Assembly (NCBI RefSeq): GCF_013403915.1
Contig: NZ_JABFDI010000016.1
Location: forward strand, 1-64,000
Origin: Winogradskyella pacifica
GTDB lineage: Bacteria; Bacteroidota; Bacteroidia; Flavobacteriales; Flavobacteriaceae
Length of the DNA stretch: 64,000 bases
Direction: 5' to 3'
The notes below the pieces were generated by a model. The model saw only the letters and a list, made by a program, of their open reading frames with translations. It did not search any database and was not told the DNA's origin. A program made the position numbers and the translations under genes. Positions 30,265 to 39,153 of this stretch are shown one piece after another; position 1 is the first letter of the stretch, and each line of letters opens with the position of its first letter.

Positions 30265-32019
30265 TTACATTTCTTTTTCAGAGAGTTGTTTGTTATATAA
30301 TTCCTTGTAGTAGCCATTTGTATTCATAAGGCTTTCGTGATTTCCAGACTCTATCACTTTTCCTTCATCTAAAACAATAATACGGTCTGCATTTTTTGCA
30401 GAAGACACACGATGGCTTACTATAATCGTAGTTTTATCCTTGGTCAGTTTAACAAGATTTTTAAGAATTTTTTCTTCTGTTTCGGTATCTACAGCAGATA
30501 AACAATCGTCAAATAACAAAATATCTGGCTTTTTAATGATGGCTCTAGCAATAGAAACACGTTGTTTCTGACCACCAGATAATGTAATACCACGTTCACC
30601 TAAAATAGTATCGTAGCCTTTAGTAAAACCGATGATATTTTTATGAACTTTAGCGTTTTGTGCAGCTTCAATAACATCATCATCCGTAGCATCTTCTTTT
30701 CCAAATTTGATGTTGTTTTTTATAGTATCAGAAAACAAGAATGCATCTTGTGGTACATAACCAATGCTGTTTCTTAGGCTGAAAAGATTCAAATCAGAAA
30801 TACGCGTATCATCAATTAAAATAGAACCTTTATCGATATCATATAAGCGACCAATTAAATCTAAAATGGTTGATTTTCCTGAACCTGTATTCCCTAAAAT
30901 AGCTAAAGTTTCTCCTGATTTTAAGGTGAAACTTACATCTTTTAAAGCTTCAATATTGGTGTCTGGGTATACAAAAGATACATTTTTAAATTCGATATCC
31001 CCTTTAATAGGAGTTAATTCTTTCGCATTGTTTTTAATATCAGGTTCAGTATCTAAAAACTCATTGATACGTTCTTGCGAAGCTTCAGCTTGCTGAATTA
31101 AAGAGGTTACCCAGCCTACAGTAGCAACTGGCCATGTTAATAAATTGACATAAATAATAAACTCAGCAATGGTACCTATTTGTTCAATTTCGCCATTCAT
31201 ATATTGCATACCGCCAACATAAATAACAATAAGGTTACTAATCCCAATTAGTAAAATCATCATTGGAAAAAACAAAGCTTGTACCTTCGTAAGATTAATT
31301 TGTTTTTGACGGTTTTCTGCTGAAAGGTTTTCAAATTCTAGATTTGTTCTAGGTTCAATACCGTAAGATTTTATAACCGAAATGCCACTAAATGTTTCTT
31401 GCGAATACGTAGAAAGTGTAGAAAGTGATTGTTGCACAATAGTACTTCGCTTGTTAATTAAACGACTTAATTTGTATATAACGGCCGATAAAAAGGGTAG
31501 AGGAAGTAGTGTATATAATGTTAATGTAGGTGACCTATCGATCATATAAATTATGGCAACGGCAAATAAAGTAATGGTGTTAATGGTATACATTATAGCC
31601 GGACCAACGTACATTCTTACTTTTCCAACGTCTTCACTGATACGGTTCATTAAATCACCAGTTCGGTTCGATTTGTAAAATTTTAAAGACAGAATTTGGT
31701 AATGCTGATAGATTTCATTTTTAAGGTCAAATTCGATGTAACGCGATACGTTAATGATGGTTTGACGCATTAAAAAAGTAAATATTCCTGCGATAATAGC
31801 CGCTCCAACCAGGTAGAAAACGTTAATCATTAACTCACTTCTAAAAATTTCATCGGAAATTTTTCCATCCAATCGGTCAGAAACAATATTAATTGATGCG
31901 CCGACTAATCGCGGTGTGAAAAGGGCAAAGATCTTGGCAACGATGGTAATAAGGATGCCAATGATTATGCGGAATCTGTACTTGTAAAAATATTTATTAA
32001 GATGTTTTAGTGCCTTCAT
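30265..32019 (-). CDS. ABC exporter, fused membrane and ATPase domains
   Basis: 584-residue half-transporter of the MsbA/MdlB type. Six membrane helices occupy about residues 15-320; the nucleotide-binding domain has Walker A GNTGSGKST, the signature LSGGQKQR and Walker B ILLFDDCLSAVD. The Walker B acidic residue is Asp rather than the usual catalytic Glu (FDD), as in a subset of exporters that work as heterodimers. Substrate, perhaps lipid or drug, unknown. No partner half-transporter adjacent. Confidence 0.92.
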   Translation of the reverse strand: MKALKHLNKYFYKYRFRIIIGILITIVAKIFALFTPRLVGASINIVSDRLDGKISDEIFRSELMINVFYLVGAAIIAGIFTFLMRQTIINVSRYIEFDLKNEIYQHYQILSLKFYKSNRTGDLMNRISEDVGKVRMYVGPAIMYTINTITLFAVAIIYMIDRSPTLTLYTLLPLPFLSAVIYKLSRLINKRSTIVQQSLSTLSTYSQETFSGISVIKSYGIEPRTNLEFENLSAENRQKQINLTKVQALFFPMMILLIGISNLIVIYVGGMQYMNGEIEQIGTIAEFIIYVNLLTWPVATVGWVTSLIQQAEASQERINEFLDTEPDIKNNAKELTPIKGDIEFKNVSFVYPDTNIEALKDVSFTLKSGETLAILGNTGSGKSTILDLIGRLYDIDKGSILIDDTRISDLNLFSLRNSIGYVPQDAFLFSDTIKNNIKFGKEDATDDDVIEAAQNAKVHKNIIGFTKGYDTILGERGITLSGGQKQRVSIARAIIKKPDILLFDDCLSAVDTETEEKILKNLVKLTKDKTTIIVSHRVSSAKNADRIIVLDEGKVIESGNHESLMNTNGYYKELYNKQLSEKEM

Positions 32020-32037
32020 TCTATGACTTTAATACCT

Positions 32038-32045
32038 CAAAAGTA
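32038..32045 (-). promoter_or_regulatory. -7 element of the ABC exporter gene
   Basis: TACTTTTG on the minus strand, 19 bases before the start at 32019. Confidence 0.5.
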
Positions 32046-32074
32046 TTATGATAATCGCATTTAATAGTTAATGT

Positions 32075-32106
32075 TTTGCTAATCCTTTAATTATGATTTA
32101 CTTTTG
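32075..32106 (+). promoter_or_regulatory. Promoter of the amino-acid dehydrogenase gene
   Basis: TTTG (32075-32078), 20 bases, TACTTTTG (32099-32106), an exact consensus. It also shows that the frame beginning at 32104 cannot be the real start. Confidence 0.75.
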
Positions 32107-32151
32107 CATGCTGTTTTTAGAATATATTTAAACGCCCTTAAATTAACAAAA

Positions 32152-33255
32152 ATGACTTCAGATATTATTACTGCAAAAGAATTGAAAAAAATGGATCCTG
32201 TTTTTGGACAACATTCTTTTGATGACCATGAGCAAATTGTTTTTTGCAATGACAAAGATACTGGTTTAAAAGCTATAATTGGTATTCATAATACAGTTTT
32301 AGGCCCAGCATTAGGTGGTACTAGAATGTGGAATTATGCAAACGAGTGGGAAGCACTTAATGATGTATTGCGCTTGTCTAGAGGTATGACATTTAAATCT
32401 GCAATTACTGGTTTAAATCTTGGTGGTGGTAAAGCCGTTATTATTGGCGATGCTAAAACGCAAAAAACACCGGAATTAATGAGGCGATTTGGTGAGTTTG
32501 TACATTCACTAAGTGGACGTTACATCACAGCAGAAGATGTTGGTATGACCACTGAAGATATGGATACAGTGAGAGAGGTGACTCCTTATGTAACCGGAAT
32601 TTCAGAAAGTAAAGGAGGAGCTGGTAATCCGTCTCCAATTACTGCTTATGGTGTTTTTATGGGAATGAAAGCTGCTGCCAAATTTAAATTTGGTTCAGAT
32701 ATTTTAGAAGATAAAAACATTTACGTGCAAGGTATTGGTAATGTAGGTGAAGCGCTTGTTGAACATTTGGTTAATGAAGGTGCTAATGTCACTATTGCGG
32801 ATATTAGTCAAGAACGATTAGAAGAAGTGCGCTCTAAATACGGAGTTACAATTTATGGTGGTAATGATATCTACAGTGAAGAGATGGATATCTATGCACC
32901 TTGTGCTTTAGGAGCGACCATAAATGATGATACTATTTATAAGTTGAAAGCAAAAGTAATTGCTGGAGCTGCAAATAATCAGTTGGCAGAAGAGAAAACT
33001 CATGGTTTAATTTTGCAAGAACGTGGTATCGTTTACGCACCAGATTTTTTAATTAATGCAGGTGGAATTATCAATGTTTATGCAGAGTTAGAGAATTATG
33101 ATAGACAAGAAATAATGCGAAAAACGGAGAATATTTATAATACGACGCTCGAAATTTTAGATAATGCTAAGGTGAATAATCTTACAACGCACAATGCGGC
33201 CTTAAATATTGCTAGAGAACGTATTGAAACTCGTAAGAGAGAAAACTTAAAATAG
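32152..33255 (+). CDS. Leucine/branched-chain amino acid dehydrogenase
   Basis: 367-residue Glu/Leu/Phe/Val dehydrogenase. GPALGGTRMWNYANEWEAL is the substrate-side motif, the catalytic Lys is in GLNLGGGKAVI, and VQGIGNVGEALVEHL is the NAD Rossmann turn. Length and the GGTRMW motif fit leucine dehydrogenase rather than glutamate dehydrogenase. It deaminates branched-chain amino acids to oxo acids in the cytoplasm. Start at 32152 is fixed by the promoter at 32075-32106. Confidence 0.92.
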   Translation: MTSDIITAKELKKMDPVFGQHSFDDHEQIVFCNDKDTGLKAIIGIHNTVLGPALGGTRMWNYANEWEALNDVLRLSRGMTFKSAITGLNLGGGKAVIIGDAKTQKTPELMRRFGEFVHSLSGRYITAEDVGMTTEDMDTVREVTPYVTGISESKGGAGNPSPITAYGVFMGMKAAAKFKFGSDILEDKNIYVQGIGNVGEALVEHLVNEGANVTIADISQERLEEVRSKYGVTIYGGNDIYSEEMDIYAPCALGATINDDTIYKLKAKVIAGAANNQLAEEKTHGLILQERGIVYAPDFLINAGGIINVYAELENYDRQEIMRKTENIYNTTLEILDNAKVNNLTTHNAALNIARERIETRKRENLK

Positions 33256-33291
33256 TCTCAATTATTTTCGGATATAAAAATTAAATAATAG

Positions 33292-33299
33292 TATTTTTG
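33292..33299 (+). promoter_or_regulatory. -7 element of the nusB operon
   Basis: TATTTTTG, exact -7 consensus, 64 bases before the nusB start. A frame beginning at 33297 would overlap it. Confidence 0.5.
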
Positions 33300-33362
33300 C
33301 AGGGTGAATCTTTAATAGGTTCACCTTTTTTAATAACCAATACTAAAAGTGAGTTCTTACAC

Positions 33363-34307
33363 ATGCTAAACCGAAGACACATCAGAATTAAAGCTATGCA
33401 ATCCATGTATGCTTTTAAAGGTACAGAGAGTGATGATTTAATAAAAGAACAAAAGTTTTTGTTACACAGTTTAGATAGTATGTATGACCTATACTTATCG
33501 CTTTTAGCGCTGCTGACAGAACTGCATAAGAAGAGTAAGAATCATAATGATAGGCTACAAGGTAAACTTTTAGGAACGGAAGCCGATAAAAATCCGGATT
33601 TAAAGTTTCAAGAGAATCAACTATTACATCTTATTAGTAGTAATACAATGTTGCAAGATGCCATTGCTAACAAGAAGTTGAATTTTTGGGATTTAGATTT
33701 TGAGTATGTCGATATTCTTTTTAAAGCGATTTTAAAAAGTGACATTTATCAAAACTACACAGAAGACGCAGAGCCGAGTTTTAAGAAAGATAAAAGCTTT
33801 GTAATTGATGTTTTTACGGAAATCATAGCTCCAAACGAGAAACTTTACGATTTCTTTGAAGACAAAAAGATTACATGGGTAGATGATTTACCAGTGGTAA
33901 ATACAGCCATGTTAAAAGTATTGCGTAAACTAAAGTTAACGTCACCAGAGACGGCCTTGTTACCAAGTTTGTATAAAGACGATGATGACAAGGAATTTGC
34001 AATTGAGTTATTTAAAAAAACGTTTTTAAATAGTTCTAAGTTCGCAGAAGAAATTAACAAGAAAACGACTAATTGGGATTCTGAGCGTTTAGCAAGTTTA
34101 GACGGTGTATTGTTGAAAATGGCACTTTGCGAATTTCAAAAATTTCCTTCTATTCCTCATAAAGTTACGATTAACGAATATCTTGAAATCGCTAAAGAAT
34201 ACTCAACACCAAAGAGTAGTTTGTTTATTAACGGGATTTTAGATAAGATTGTAAAGGAGTATCAATCTGAAAATATTCATCCTAAAGCTGGAAGAGGTTT
34301 GATGTAA
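33363..34307 (+). CDS. nusB: Transcription antitermination factor NusB, long form
   Basis: 314 residues. The start MLNRRHIRIKAMQSMYAF is the Bacteroidota-type NusB N-terminus and the C-terminal half (DSERLASLDGVLLKMALCEF, PHKVTINEYLEIAKEYSTPK, FINGILDKI) is the canonical NusB RNA-binding helical domain. Extra helices in the middle explain why it is about twice as long as the enterobacterial protein. It acts with NusE in rRNA antitermination. First gene of an operon with DUF1573 and yajC. Confidence 0.93.
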   Translation: MLNRRHIRIKAMQSMYAFKGTESDDLIKEQKFLLHSLDSMYDLYLSLLALLTELHKKSKNHNDRLQGKLLGTEADKNPDLKFQENQLLHLISSNTMLQDAIANKKLNFWDLDFEYVDILFKAILKSDIYQNYTEDAEPSFKKDKSFVIDVFTEIIAPNEKLYDFFEDKKITWVDDLPVVNTAMLKVLRKLKLTSPETALLPSLYKDDDDKEFAIELFKKTFLNSSKFAEEINKKTTNWDSERLASLDGVLLKMALCEFQKFPSIPHKVTINEYLEIAKEYSTPKSSLFINGILDKIVKEYQSENIHPKAGRGLM

Positions 34308-34480
34308 TGTTCGTTAATTTGAGTAGAATCTTATTGAGGTCATATAATTCAGTTGAATCGTAGTAATTTAGAAAGTGGTTTCTTACTAAGAATATGTTAA
34401 CAAGGACTTAAAAATTTTAATTCCTTAAAATAATCATTAACTTCGTAAGCTGAAACAATTTTTAACAAAAAAAGAGAATA

Positions 34481-35053
34481 ATGAAAAAAGTAATTTTAGG
34501 ACTTAGTGCATTATGCATGGTAGCTTTTACATCTTGTAAGGATGACGCTGCGAGTAAAGTTAAATCTGAAAATGTTGCTGTTGCTGCAGAAAGAGATGCT
34601 AATGCTGGTGATTTTGCAGTTTTAACTTTAGATAAAACAGAACATGATTTTGGTACAATAGCCGATGGAACTCCTGTTGAAACAGTTTTTAAATACACAA
34701 ACACCGGAAACTCTATGTTAGTGGTAAGTGATATTAAAAGTACTTGTGGATGTACTGTACCAACAAACTATACAAAAGAAGTTCAGCCAGGTGAAACAGG
34801 TCAATTTACTGTAAAGTTTAACGGTAAGGGTAACGGAAAAACAACAAAGTCATTAACGATGGTAACGAATACTGAAAAAGGTCAATTACCAGTTAAGATT
34901 ACTGCTTTTATTGAAAAAGATCCAAATGCACCTGCTGCTGCAAAACCAGCAACACCAAGTATTAATCCTTTAGCTACAGATAATGGAGCTGCTGCTGCTG
35001 CACCTAGAAAATATTCTACGCAACCAGGTCACGAAGGACATAATCACGATTAA
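34481..35053 (+). CDS. DUF1573 lipoprotein
   Basis: 190 residues, lipoprotein signal with lipobox FTSC. The DUF1573 beta-sandwich is clear: DKTEHDFGTIADGTPVETVF, then YTNTGNSMLVVSDIKSTCGC and GQFTVKFNGKGNGKTTKSL. The tail is Ala/Pro-rich and ends in a His-rich GHEGHNHD, which may bind metal. It sits between nusB and yajC, an order common in Flavobacteriia; function unknown. Confidence 0.92.
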   Translation: MKKVILGLSALCMVAFTSCKDDAASKVKSENVAVAAERDANAGDFAVLTLDKTEHDFGTIADGTPVETVFKYTNTGNSMLVVSDIKSTCGCTVPTNYTKEVQPGETGQFTVKFNGKGNGKTTKSLTMVTNTEKGQLPVKITAFIEKDPNAPAAAKPATPSINPLATDNGAAAAAPRKYSTQPGHEGHNHD

Positions 35054-35077
35054 TTAATAATTATTATAAATTTCTGA

Positions 35078-35368
35078 ATGGAAGGATTAGGATCATTTTT
35101 ACCGTTTATCGCTATTTTTGCAGTGATGTATTTCTTTATGATTGCACCACAAATGAAACGCTCTAAACAAGAGAAAAAGTTTGCAAGCGAGTTAACACGA
35201 GGAACTCGTGTAATTACTAAAAGCGGTATGCACGGAAAAGTTGTAGAATTAAATGATAAAGATAACAGTTGTGTTATTGAAACATTAGCAGGGAAAATTA
35301 AATTTGACCGTTCTGCTATTTCTATGGAAATGAGTAATAAGTTAAATGCACCAGCTGTTGTAAAATAA
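35078..35368 (+). CDS. yajC: Sec translocon accessory subunit YajC
   Basis: 96 residues. One N-terminal membrane helix (FLPFIAIFAVMYFFMIAPQM) is followed by the YajC cytoplasmic domain KFASELTRGTRVITKSGMHG and DNSCVIETLAGKIKFDRSAI. It assists SecDF and YidC at the translocon. Starts 24 bases after the DUF1573 gene and ends in a strong terminator. Confidence 0.96.
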   Translation: MEGLGSFLPFIAIFAVMYFFMIAPQMKRSKQEKKFASELTRGTRVITKSGMHGKVVELNDKDNSCVIETLAGKIKFDRSAISMEMSNKLNAPAVVK

Positions 35369-35390
35369 GCCGGTTTGTATCATAAATTAT

Positions 35391-35429
35391 AAAAGACTGT
35401 TCATTTATTTTGAGCAGTCTTTTTTTTTG
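35391..35429 (+). terminator. Terminator after yajC
   Basis: Stem AAAAGACTGTTCA (35391-35403) with TGAGCAGTCTTTT (35411-35423), one G-U pair, then a T run of nine. Confidence 0.9.
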
Positions 35430-35640
35430 TTTTAAATTTTACCAACAACCAACAACCAACAACCAACAACCAACAACCAACAACCAACAACCAATTACCA
35501 TTTAGGCAGTAGGTTGGCATGCTCCATTTTATGGTTTCTTCTAATTCGGTGGTATTCATAATACGTCGCAAAATGCTAAGTGCATCTGCGAAGTGCTGAT
35601 TGACTTCAATGTATTCTTCTACTGAGGTTGCTTTTTTCAT
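35401..35640 (-). pseudogene. DUF1801-type gene truncated by a heptamer array
   Basis: The first 49 codons (35640-35494) match the N-terminal part of DUF1801/YdhG-like proteins: ATSVEEYIEVNQHF, TTELEETIKWSMPTYCLNG. At the point where the family continues with a Gly/Val/Phe-rich core, the frame enters the heptamer array and reads only WLLVVGC repeats until a stop at 35401. About two thirds of the domain is missing. It starts 10 bases after the SUKH gene. Probably non-functional. Confidence 0.7.
35441..35493. repeat. 7-bp tandem repeat (CAACCAA), array 2
   Basis: About seven perfect units of CAACCAA, the same unit and same orientation relative to the adjacent leftward gene as array 1 at 27138-27217. 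Confidence 0.9.
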
Positions 35641-35650
35641 TGGAATTGGT

Positions 35651-36376
35651 TTAGCTTCCGAAAAGGCGTTTAAAGAATCCTTTTTTACTTTTTTTAATAG
35701 CCCAAATTAATTCTCTTGGATGACGTTTTATTTCACTATTAGGTCCAAATTTCCCCCATGCAAAACCTGTTTTATTTTTAGCATTTCTTAGATCAGCTAT
35801 AACCCAATCATTACCTTTTAATTGATTAAAAAATGGAAAATAAGATGTGTTAGCTTTTTCAAAATCGATTTTATCGAATAATTGACCTCCGTTTTCCCAG
35901 ATATCATAAACAACTTTATCATGGATATCATTGAGGTAATTGTCTGTAGGTGATTCATGAAATTCTAATAAGCTACTTAAAAAATCATTTAGATTATCAG
36001 CGTAGCGTATAAACACAGCCGGATCGTGGCAAGCGTAATATACATGCCCTAATGAGCCATCATTTAATATATCTAAAACCCAATGATTACCAAATCCATC
36101 GTGTCCTAAAGTCACAGAAAACGGGCATAATTCATTGAATCCAAATTGTCCTATTGAAGAAAAATCAATATCATCTAAACCGTAATCTTCCCAACCACGA
36201 GTCTCTTTTAAAACATCAATGAGTTCATTGTCAATGGTATGATTGGGGAATAATGGTTTTAGTTTTTCAATTTCTGAAGCTGTTAGACCATCTTTAAAAT
36301 CTAAGGTATAAGTTTCGCCATCTTCATCGGTAAAGGTTGAAGATTTTAGTTTTTTAAGAATTGCTATATTATTCAT
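35651..36376 (-). CDS. SMI1/KNR4 (SUKH) family protein
   Basis: 241 residues. TASEIEKLKPLFPNHTIDNE, then ELIDVLKETRGWEDYGLDDI and FSVTLGHDGFGNHWVLDIL match the SUKH fold, often an immunity protein against secreted nuclease or other toxins but also used in housekeeping roles. The C-terminal 100 residues (WVIADLRNAKNKTGFAWGKF) are an extension I cannot assign. No toxin gene is adjacent. Probably co-transcribed with the truncated DUF1801 gene. Confidence 0.85.
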   Translation of the reverse strand: MNNIAILKKLKSSTFTDEDGETYTLDFKDGLTASEIEKLKPLFPNHTIDNELIDVLKETRGWEDYGLDDIDFSSIGQFGFNELCPFSVTLGHDGFGNHWVLDILNDGSLGHVYYACHDPAVFIRYADNLNDFLSSLLEFHESPTDNYLNDIHDKVVYDIWENGGQLFDKIDFEKANTSYFPFFNQLKGNDWVIADLRNAKNKTGFAWGKFGPNSEIKRHPRELIWAIKKSKKGFFKRLFGS

Positions 36377-36435
36377 GTTTCGAGTTTGCTTCGTATTATA
36401 TACTATGCTGATTATTCAAAAGTTGGTGATGTGAA

Positions 36436-36801
36436 TTATGCGCTACGTAATATCTTTTCCATTTTTCGTCCTTTTGCTAATTCGTCAACTAATTTATCTA
36501 AATAGCGTACTTCTTTAGTTAGTTGAGTTTGTATATCTTCAATTCGGTACCCACAGATAACCCCTTTAATAAGATGTGCATTTGGGTTTAGTTTTGCTTT
36601 TTCGAAGAAAGTTTTAAACGTGACTTTATTCGTGATGAGTTCTTGTAGCTTAGTGTCATCAAAGCCAGTTAACCATGTAATCACTTGATGTAATTCTTCT
36701 TTTGTTCTGCCCTTCTTTTCAACTTTTGTAATATAATGCGGATAAACCGATGCAAATGTCATTACAGCAATGCGTTCGTCGTGTTTTGGTGTTGTAGTCA
36801 T
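36436..36801 (-). CDS. DUF2200 protein
   Basis: 121 residues. HDERIAVMTFASVYPHYITK followed by EELHQVITWLTGFDD and GVICGYRIEDIQTQLTKEVR is the DUF2200 signature along nearly its whole length. Function unknown. Start at 36801 chosen because the 18 upstream residues are not family-like. Separate from the SUKH gene by 59 bases. Confidence 0.88.
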   Translation of the reverse strand: MTTTPKHDERIAVMTFASVYPHYITKVEKKGRTKEELHQVITWLTGFDDTKLQELITNKVTFKTFFEKAKLNPNAHLIKGVICGYRIEDIQTQLTKEVRYLDKLVDELAKGRKMEKILRSA

Positions 36802-36862
36802 AATGAATGTATTGTAATTGAAAACTAAAGTATTTTGGTTCTTAAATTTAAGCATAAAAAAA

Positions 36863-36901
36863 AATAAGCAGTAAACTAAATGCTATAGTTTACTGCTTAT
36901 T
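36863..36901 (-). terminator. Terminator of the uspA-pepT operon
   Basis: Perfect 16-bp arms AATAAGCAGTAAACTA (36863-36878) and TAGTTTACTGCTTATT (36886-36901), followed on the minus strand by a T run. Confidence 0.93.
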
Positions 36902-36934
36902 GAAATTATTATGAGTCTTTATAAAGGACTGAAA

Positions 36935-38164
36935 CTATTTTTCTATAGCCGTTAACTCTGCGATTTTACAAATAACTTCTACAGCTTTTTGCATACTTTC
37001 TACGGGTACATACTCATAACGTCCATGAAAATTATGACCACCTGCAAAAATATTTGGGCAAGGTAATCCCATATAAGACAATTGAGACCCATCAGTTCCT
37101 CCACGTATCGCTTTGATTAAAGGAGTTACACCAACAGCTTTCATTGCTTCTTCTGCAATATCTACAATATGCATTACAGGTTCCACTTTTTCTTTCATGT
37201 TGAAGTATTGATCTTTTATTTCAATCTTAAAAACTTCACTTTCGTATTTAGTGTTTAAATCAAAGACCACTTTTTCCAATAAAGCTTTTCGAGCTTCAAA
37301 CTTATCTTTGTCATGATCTCTAATAATATATTCGAGCGTTGTTTCTTCAACATCTCCTTCTATATTATGTAAATGGAAAAACCCTTCGTAACCTTCTGTA
37401 CATTCTGGTGTTTCTAATCGTGGTAAAATATTAATAAACTCTGAAGCATAATACATGGAGTTGATCATTTTACCTTTTGCGTAACCAGGGTGTACAATTT
37501 TACCTTTCACTTTTACTTTAGCTCCTGCAGCGTTAAAGTTTTCATACTCTAATTCTCCAACTTGGCTACCATCCATGGTATAAGCCCAATCTGCACCAAA
37601 TTTTTCAACATCAAATTTATGCGCTCCTCTGCCAATTTCTTCATCAGGAGTAAAACCAATTTTTATGGTTCCATGTTTAATTTCAGGGTGATTAATAAGG
37701 TATTCCATAGCTGTTACAATCTCAGTAATACCAGCTTTATCATCAGCACCTAAAAGGGTTGTACCATCTGTTGTTATTAAGGTCTGACCTTTGTAAAGTA
37801 ATAAGTCGTCAAAATAATCTGGAGACAAAATAATATTCTCTTCAGCATTAAGAACGATATCTTTTCCGTCGTAATCATTAATAATTTGAGGTTTCACATT
37901 AGCACCTGTAAAATCTGGAGAGGTATCAAAATGAGATACAAATCCTATAACAGGTACATCGTGACTGACATTACTTGGTAAGGTTGCCATGATGTATGCA
38001 TTTTCGTCAATAGACACATCACTTAAGCCAATTGTTTTTAATTCTTCAACTAATTTATTGGCCAAGTCCCATTGTTTTTTGGTACTCGGAGTGGTTTCAG
38101 AATTAGGATCAGATTCAGTGTCTATAGTAACGTAACTTATAAACCGATTTATAATATGCTGCAT
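36935..38164 (-). CDS. pepT: Peptidase T (tripeptide aminopeptidase)
   Basis: 409-residue M20 di-zinc peptidase. Metal and catalytic residues are visible in [54 protein letters not shown] and the last ligand in [37 protein letters not shown] is specific for PepT. Cytoplasmic, frees the N-terminal residue of tripeptides. Second gene of an operon with the UspA gene, 21 bases apart. Confidence 0.95.
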   Translation of the reverse strand: MQHIINRFISYVTIDTESDPNSETTPSTKKQWDLANKLVEELKTIGLSDVSIDENAYIMATLPSNVSHDVPVIGFVSHFDTSPDFTGANVKPQIINDYDGKDIVLNAEENIILSPDYFDDLLLYKGQTLITTDGTTLLGADDKAGITEIVTAMEYLINHPEIKHGTIKIGFTPDEEIGRGAHKFDVEKFGADWAYTMDGSQVGELEYENFNAAGAKVKVKGKIVHPGYAKGKMINSMYYASEFINILPRLETPECTEGYEGFFHLHNIEGDVEETTLEYIIRDHDKDKFEARKALLEKVVFDLNTKYESEVFKIEIKDQYFNMKEKVEPVMHIVDIAEEAMKAVGVTPLIKAIRGGTDGSQLSYMGLPCPNIFAGGHNFHGRYEYVPVESMQKAVEVICKIAELTAIEK

Positions 38165-38185
38165 AAAATTATTTGTATTTAAAAA

Positions 38186-39016
38186 TTAAAGCTTAAAGGT
38201 AATAACTGGAAGTTTAGAATGGTTAACGACATCTTCAGAAATACTTCCACCAAAGAAATGACTTAGACCTTTTCTTCCATGAGTAATCATTGCTATGGCA
38301 TCAGCTTGTTGTTTTCTAGCAAAATTTGAAACACCATCTTCCACATTGTGATCTGATATGCGCGCAATGGTAACGTCGCTTTCGTTTAATTTAGCCAACT
38401 TTAAGAACGTTGCTATTTTCTCATCAATTTCATCAGTACTTAAAAAGGTTAAGTTTGGTGAGTTAATATGTAATAAAGTCGTTTTTTGACCTAATTCAAC
38501 TAATAATTCAAGTGCCTTTTTAACAGCAGGCACACTTTCTTCAGAAAAATCTGTAGCTAAAACGATATGCTCAAAATTAACAGATTTTGGTTTAGACTTT
38601 ATAACTAATACAGGTGTATTACTGTAACGTACAACTTTTTCGGTGTTAGAACCTGTAAAGACGCCATCGTGATCACTGTGTCCTCTAGAACCCATAACAA
38701 TTAAGTCTGCTCTAACATCAGCGGCAACTTCTGCAACTTCTTTTAAAACTTTATGATATTTAACCATTGGTGTAACTTCAAGACCTTCAAGATAAGGTTG
38801 ATCTAAAAAAGCTTCAAACTTTTTATTGGCAACCATTAACATAAACGCATTTTCTTCACCTCTTTCAGCGCTAGAAGCAGAAAAAATAGACTCAGACATT
38901 TCTAACATATGCATTACTATTAATTCTGAATTGTGCTGTTTTGCTAGTGCAGCACCAGTTTCTAAGGCGTATTCTGAATGTTTTGAAAAATCGACAGGAA
39001 CAATAATTTTTTTCAT
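38186..39016 (-). CDS. Tandem-domain universal stress protein
   Basis: 276 residues with two UspA domains. The first has MGSRGHSDHDGVFTGSNTEK, a G-x2-G-x9-GS ATP-binding motif, and VPVDFSKHSEYALETGAALA; the second has THGRKGLSHFFGGSISE with a similar motif and VLATDFSEESVPAVKKALEL. Cytoplasmic, role in stress tolerance. First gene of the pair with pepT. Confidence 0.93.
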   Translation of the reverse strand: MKKIIVPVDFSKHSEYALETGAALAKQHNSELIVMHMLEMSESIFSASSAERGEENAFMLMVANKKFEAFLDQPYLEGLEVTPMVKYHKVLKEVAEVAADVRADLIVMGSRGHSDHDGVFTGSNTEKVVRYSNTPVLVIKSKPKSVNFEHIVLATDFSEESVPAVKKALELLVELGQKTTLLHINSPNLTFLSTDEIDEKIATFLKLAKLNESDVTIARISDHNVEDGVSNFARKQQADAIAMITHGRKGLSHFFGGSISEDVVNHSKLPVITFKL

Positions 39017-39041
39017 GATAATTTGATTTTGGTTAGTGTTT

Positions 39042-39049
39042 CAAAGTTA
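39042..39049 (-). promoter_or_regulatory. -7 element of the uspA-pepT operon
   Basis: TAACTTTG on the minus strand, matching TAnnTTTG, 26 bases before the start codon. No -33 element recognised. Confidence 0.45.
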
Positions 39050-39153
39050 CATAAATTAGAAAGTATAAATTATGATAATTGACAGTTTATGAAAAAATTA
39101 ATAGTTCCTTTTTAAGGAATAGATGCTTATTTTTACAGCGTAAAATCATTCTC

